Assembly: GCA_020721965.1 (NCBI GenBank)
Contig: DYLS01000001.1
Location: 1 to 44,613 of the forward strand
Length of the DNA: 44,613 nucleotides
From: Blastopirellula marina
Lineage (GTDB): Bacteria; Planctomycetota; Planctomycetia; Pirellulales; Thermoguttaceae
Direction of reading: 5' to 3'
This document shows positions 41,950 through 44,613 of the stretch, in pieces. The notes under the pieces are model-generated. The model was not told the origin of the DNA and made no database searches. It was given only the letters and a program-made list of their open reading frames with translations. A program made the position numbers and the translations under genes. The number at the start of each line of letters is the position of its first letter. The first letter of the stretch is position 1.

Positions 41950-42569
41950 GTTGTCTGAATTCGTCTTGTGCACGCGGTGGCTCCCAAGATCGCACTGTTC
42001 CCCGGCAGGTCAGCTCACTTTTCTGGTAACCGCTCACGGGACATTCGAGGTGTGACGCAGTGTCGAACACAACATTTTTGTGGTGGTCCCCTTGAACGGT
42101 CGGCGGTTACGAGCAGGGCGTTTTTCCGTCACCGTGAAAGCACCGGGCTTGCCGCATTGTTCCCCCGGTGCATGGTTGATTCTTCTGCGACTTGTCTGAT
42201 TCTTCTGGGGCTTGTCATTGCCAGCAACCCCATCACGGTGGTTTGACGCATGTTGCTTGGCTGCAACATCCGCTGCCTTGTGGCTCAACCATGTTTATTT
42301 GTGAAAACGCCGGGATTACCGCCGGAGCTTCCTGACCATCGCACTCATCCAACCTGGGGTGACGCCATAAGTCTTTATAAATGCGTTAGTTGTGGATGTG
42401 TATCTTTTTTGCGGGGCCGGACTATGGATTTTGGCACACCGCGTGCACGATGTGCTGACCGTTGGGTTCTCCCCGGATGGGAAACCTGCAACCACGTGGT
42501 TGTGCCGCCGGCTCGCGGTGGGCCGGGGCTTATCCGTTTCTCTTGTCCTCAGGGTAAAGGAGCGACAGA
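41950..42569. other. Leader region upstream of the prepilin cluster
   Basis: 620 bp separate the terminator from the first prepilin. It has a 20-bp tandem duplication (TGATTCTTCTG.G.CTTGTC at 42177-42196 and 42197-42216) and two hairpins: GCACCGGG/CCCGGTGC (42140-42147 with 42164-42171) and ATGTTGC/GCAACAT (42250-42256 with 42263-42269). I see no known riboswitch pattern. It may be a long regulated leader for the pilus genes. Confidence 0.45.
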
Positions 42570-42926
42570 GTGAAGAGTTTCATGTCTCGCGTGTGGCGGG
42601 AGGATGAAGGCGTGCTGACCTTCGAGTGGATCCTCCTTATCACGGTCCTCGTGATTGGTGTCGTTGGCGGTCTGAGCGCCGTTCGCGATGCGGTGATCAC
42701 GGAGTTGGGTGACGTCGTCGAAGCGATGATCTCGCTCGACCAGTCCTACTTCATCGCGCATCCTTGGGATGTCCAGACTCCTGATTGCGTGGTGGACGGC
42801 GCCTCCGACTCCTCGTACACCGATTCCGCCGGTATCGATCAAGGTCGTCTGGCGACCGGCGACATCGATCAGGATCAGGGCGCGATCGCTGCTTGCGGCG
42901 ACGACGTCGAGGATCCTAGCCTCTGA
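42570..42926 (+). CDS. Flp-like prepilin, paralogue 1
   Basis: This 118-residue protein is an Flp/Tad-type prepilin. After a short basic leader comes G-VLTFEW: Gly at -1 (residue 14), Glu at +5 and Trp at +6. A hydrophobic helix follows (ILLITVLVIGVVGGLSAV), then the shared block AVRDAVITELGDV. The usual Flp consensus has Glu-Tyr at +5/+6; here Trp replaces Tyr. The tail is acidic with two Cys (ACGDDVEDPSL end). GTG at 42570 is preceded by AAGGAG at ideal spacing; an ATG at 42582 would shorten the leader. It is the first of three tandem paralogues ahead of the peptidase. Confidence 0.8.
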   Translation: MKSFMSRVWREDEGVLTFEWILLITVLVIGVVGGLSAVRDAVITELGDVVEAMISLDQSYFIAHPWDVQTPDCVVDGASDSSYTDSAGIDQGRLATGDIDQDQGAIAACGDDVEDPSL

Positions 42927-43247
42927 TGCTGTGTGCTGACGGTCCAGTCGACCTCCGCGTCACTTAGACCGTCCCCGGATGGCGGCTCCGCGACGGAATA
43001 CCGACCGCTCGCGGAGCCGACTTGTCCGGTAAGAGGGAAGGGGTAGGGAGTATTACGGGCAGGATTGGCAATACCGGTTCGCATACCGCAATCATTGGCA
43101 GGTTCGACTCTTCGAGCGATTTCATTCTCATTCCCAGTACCTTTTTTGCTGAACCGGCCCGCAATCCCATTTGACAAGGCTTTTCCCGCGTCCCGCATAC
43201 CTGCGGTCGCACGACAGATAGTGAACAAAGGAACAGAAAGGCACGAC
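42927..43247. other. Spacer between prepilins 1 and 2
   Basis: No gene or terminator is seen. A frame upstream of 43248 is open but has no start signal; AGAAAGG before 43248 marks the real start. Confidence 0.4.
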
Positions 43248-43571
43248 ATGAAATCCACAAGCTCCGCGATCCTTCGCTGCCTTCGAAAGGATGAAGGCGT
43301 ACTGACCTTCGAGTGGATTCTGCTGTTGACGCTCTTGATCATCGGTATCGTTGGCGGCCTGTCCGCGGTGCGCGACGCCGTGATCTCGGAGTTGGGCGAT
43401 GTTACGGCGGCGGCGGTGCGGGTCGATCAATCCTACACCGTCAACGTGGACGGGACCGGCCTGGGCAACGCCTTCAGCTACGTCGATACGCTACCCACCT
43501 GCGCTGGCGAGCAGAATCGGCCTAGCTCGGGGACACCCGATCAAGGACCGGTCGGCCCGTGCACTCCGTGA
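43248..43571 (+). CDS. Flp-like prepilin, paralogue 2
   Basis: This is a 107-residue prepilin closely related to paralogue 1. The leader MKSTSSAILRCLRKDEG ends at Gly-1, followed by VLTFEWILLLTLLIIGIVGG with Glu at +5 and Trp at +6. The conserved block AVRDAVISELGDV follows. The C-terminal tail differs, with two Cys (TCAGEQN and the VGPCTP end). The ATG at 43248 is chosen for its AGAAAGG site and because the leader then fits the Flp pattern; the frame from 43065 adds about 60 residues without support. Confidence 0.8.
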   Translation: MKSTSSAILRCLRKDEGVLTFEWILLLTLLIIGIVGGLSAVRDAVISELGDVTAAAVRVDQSYTVNVDGTGLGNAFSYVDTLPTCAGEQNRPSSGTPDQGPVGPCTP

Positions 43572-43688
43572 GAGCACTCCGTGACAGCACTTCATGAGAG
43601 GCAAACCCTTTTCGAGAGGCGGGTAGCGCGGACTTTATCCGGCTTCGCTTCGAGACGAAAACCAACAGCACAGGAGCGGAAGGACACT

Positions 43689-43982
43689 ATGAAAAAGGCA
43701 TTGTCCGCATTGTGGCTGCGATTGCGGAAGGAAGACGACGGCCTGTTGACGCTAGAGTGGATCCTCCTTGCCAGCTTGATCGTGATCGGCCTGGTCGGGG
43801 CTTATACGGCTGTCCGCGATGGCTTTGTTGATGAGCTGGGGGACATTGCGGAGGCCACCATTCGCATCGATCAGAGTTTCGAGACGTCCCCTCCGCCCTG
43901 CCTTCCTTGTGCAGGGAGTTATGGGAGTTGGCATGACGACGATCCCTCGCCGTCGGTTACTCGCGGTCGAAACTTGCCGTGA
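43689..43982 (+). CDS. Flp-like prepilin, paralogue 3
   Basis: This is a 97-residue third paralogue. The basic leader MKKALSALWLRLRKEDDG ends at Gly-1 and is followed by LLTLEWILLASLIVIGLVGA, again Glu +5 and Trp +6. The block AVRDGFVDELGDIAEATIR follows, then a short tail with a CLPC pair. GGAAGGA lies about 6 bases before the ATG. It ends 75 bp before the peptidase gene. The three paralogues differ mainly in their tails, which suggests separate roles such as major and minor pilins. Confidence 0.8.
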   Translation: MKKALSALWLRLRKEDDGLLTLEWILLASLIVIGLVGAYTAVRDGFVDELGDIAEATIRIDQSFETSPPPCLPCAGSYGSWHDDDPSPSVTRGRNLP

Positions 43983-44057
43983 AGCGGGGATGGAACGTCG
44001 CGGAGTTGGGCTATTCCTGACGGGCAACAACCGAACGAGGTAGTGGTGAGGATCGAG

Positions 44058-44564
44058 ATGATGGGTTTTGTCGTGCTCGCGGTTGCCGTCCTCTTGGTGA
44101 GTGGTGCGGCTGCTGTGATGGACTGGAGGACGCGGCGGATTCCCAACGCAATCACCGTCCCAGCCGCCGTGACAGGCCTGCTTTACCACGCCTTGTTTCC
44201 AGGCGGGATGGGCATTCTCTTTGCGTTGGGTGGCTTTGCCGTGGGCTTTCTGCTGCTGCTTTTGCCGTATCTGCTGGGCGGCGGCGGGATGGGTGACGTG
44301 AAGCTGCTCGGTGCCCTGGGGAGTTGGCTGGGACCGTATTGGATCTTGGTCGCCCTGGCCGCTGGTACCGTGTGTGCCGCAGTTCTGGCGATTTTGATGC
44401 TGCTATTGGGTAAAAGCGTGGCTTGGCAGCCCAAGCCGGTGGTCCATTTGTCCTCGCGACGCACTCGGGCAACCGGCTCCAAGAAAGCCTTGCCATTTGC
44501 GATCCCGTTGGCTGTCGGCACCTGGGTCATGATGGGGCTGTTTATGATCCGCGGTGGGTTTTGA
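44058..44564 (+). CDS. TadV/CpaA-type prepilin peptidase
   Basis: This is a small membrane aspartic protease (type IV prepilin peptidase family A24, TadV/CpaA) that cleaves Flp prepilins after Gly. The two catalytic aspartates are expected in DWRTRRIPN (near residue 22 from this start) and in GGGGMGDVKLLGALG, the typical GxGDxK box. Several hydrophobic helices fit the family. ATG at 44058 has GAGG at 44048-44051 upstream; GTG at 44043 is an alternative. It follows three prepilin genes, so these are its likely substrates. Further tad genes (secretin, ATPase) should lie to the right of the window. Confidence 0.88.
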   Translation: MMGFVVLAVAVLLVSGAAAVMDWRTRRIPNAITVPAAVTGLLYHALFPGGMGILFALGGFAVGFLLLLLPYLLGGGGMGDVKLLGALGSWLGPYWILVALAAGTVCAAVLAILMLLLGKSVAWQPKPVVHLSSRRTRATGSKKALPFAIPLAVGTWVMMGLFMIRGGF

Positions 44565-44613
44565 AGTGGAGTTAGTTGGCAAAAGTTTGAAGTCGCGTTG
44601 CCAGGCAAAGGTT

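Overview
The window looks like chromosomal DNA of a planctomycete, probably of the Pirellula type, though the genus cannot be fixed from sequence alone. The evidence is a set of gene families typical of that phylum. These are a DUF1549/DUF1553 protein, a DUF1501 Tat-type protein and a PPC-domain protein in one minus-strand operon, a DUF4175-like membrane protein, a ResB/CcsA pair with a very large fused CcsA, and Flp-like prepilins with a Glu-Trp motif. GC content is moderately high and genes are widely spaced. No transposase, phage gene, rRNA or CRISPR array was seen.

Layout. 30-1366 (-): a truncated PP-loop tRNA-thiolation-type gene, translationally coupled to rnc. 2277-8752 (+): HtrA protease, a CbiA-fold protein with both active sites lost, an exported proline-rich protein, a MenC-like enolase-superfamily protein and an ABM-domain protein. 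9040-14203 (-): SufS, then SixA phosphatase, sigma-54 response regulator and histidine kinase (the last three listed in reverse of transcription order). 14889-22728 (+): a small exported protein, a HTH/membrane protein, then ResB and CcsA of system II cytochrome c maturation, separated by a strongly structured 180-nt spacer. 23138-30391 (-): PPC protein, DUF1501 and a coiled-coil/DUF1549/DUF1553 fusion. 32025-32669 (+): glycine-zipper lipoprotein. 32799-37667 (-): an exported CsgG-like/jelly-roll protein and a DUF4175-like protein. 38443-39414 (+): a Cas6 endoribonuclease with no other cas gene in view. 39863-39935 (-): tRNA-Glu(CUC). 40832-41824 (+): class II aldolase with a clean terminator. 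42570-44564 (+): three tandem Flp-like prepilins and a TadV/CpaA prepilin peptidase, probably the front of a tad pilus locus running off the right edge.

The spaces between genes are rich in dispersed repeats, and this is the most unusual property of the window. I see at least four families. (1) Three copies of a ~165-bp element with GGACTTTTGCAA-type terminal inverted repeats (1606-1770, 14619-14779, 40611-40784). (2) A 240-bp element with an 11-bp perfect terminal inverted repeat (5505-5744) and a truncated inverted copy (22730-22957). (3) Three copies of a ~97-bp foldable element (8910-9006, 25595-25691, 37853-37949). (4) A composite element combining a TCATTTCGAGC palindrome with a tail ending in AGCTCAGCCGTGAACGG (16642-16890, 31288-31672, tails at 1-52 and 22958-22985). 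Several copies sit right at the 3' ends of genes, and one supplies the stop codon of a truncated gene. None carries a transposase, so they look like non-autonomous elements mobilised in trans.

Other points of note: the CbiA-like protein has lost the P-loop, the catalytic Cys and the His of its glutaminase domain; the MenC-like protein lacks the second catalytic Lys; RNase III lacks one acidic metal ligand; and Cas6 appears isolated and carries a CxxC...CxxC insertion.
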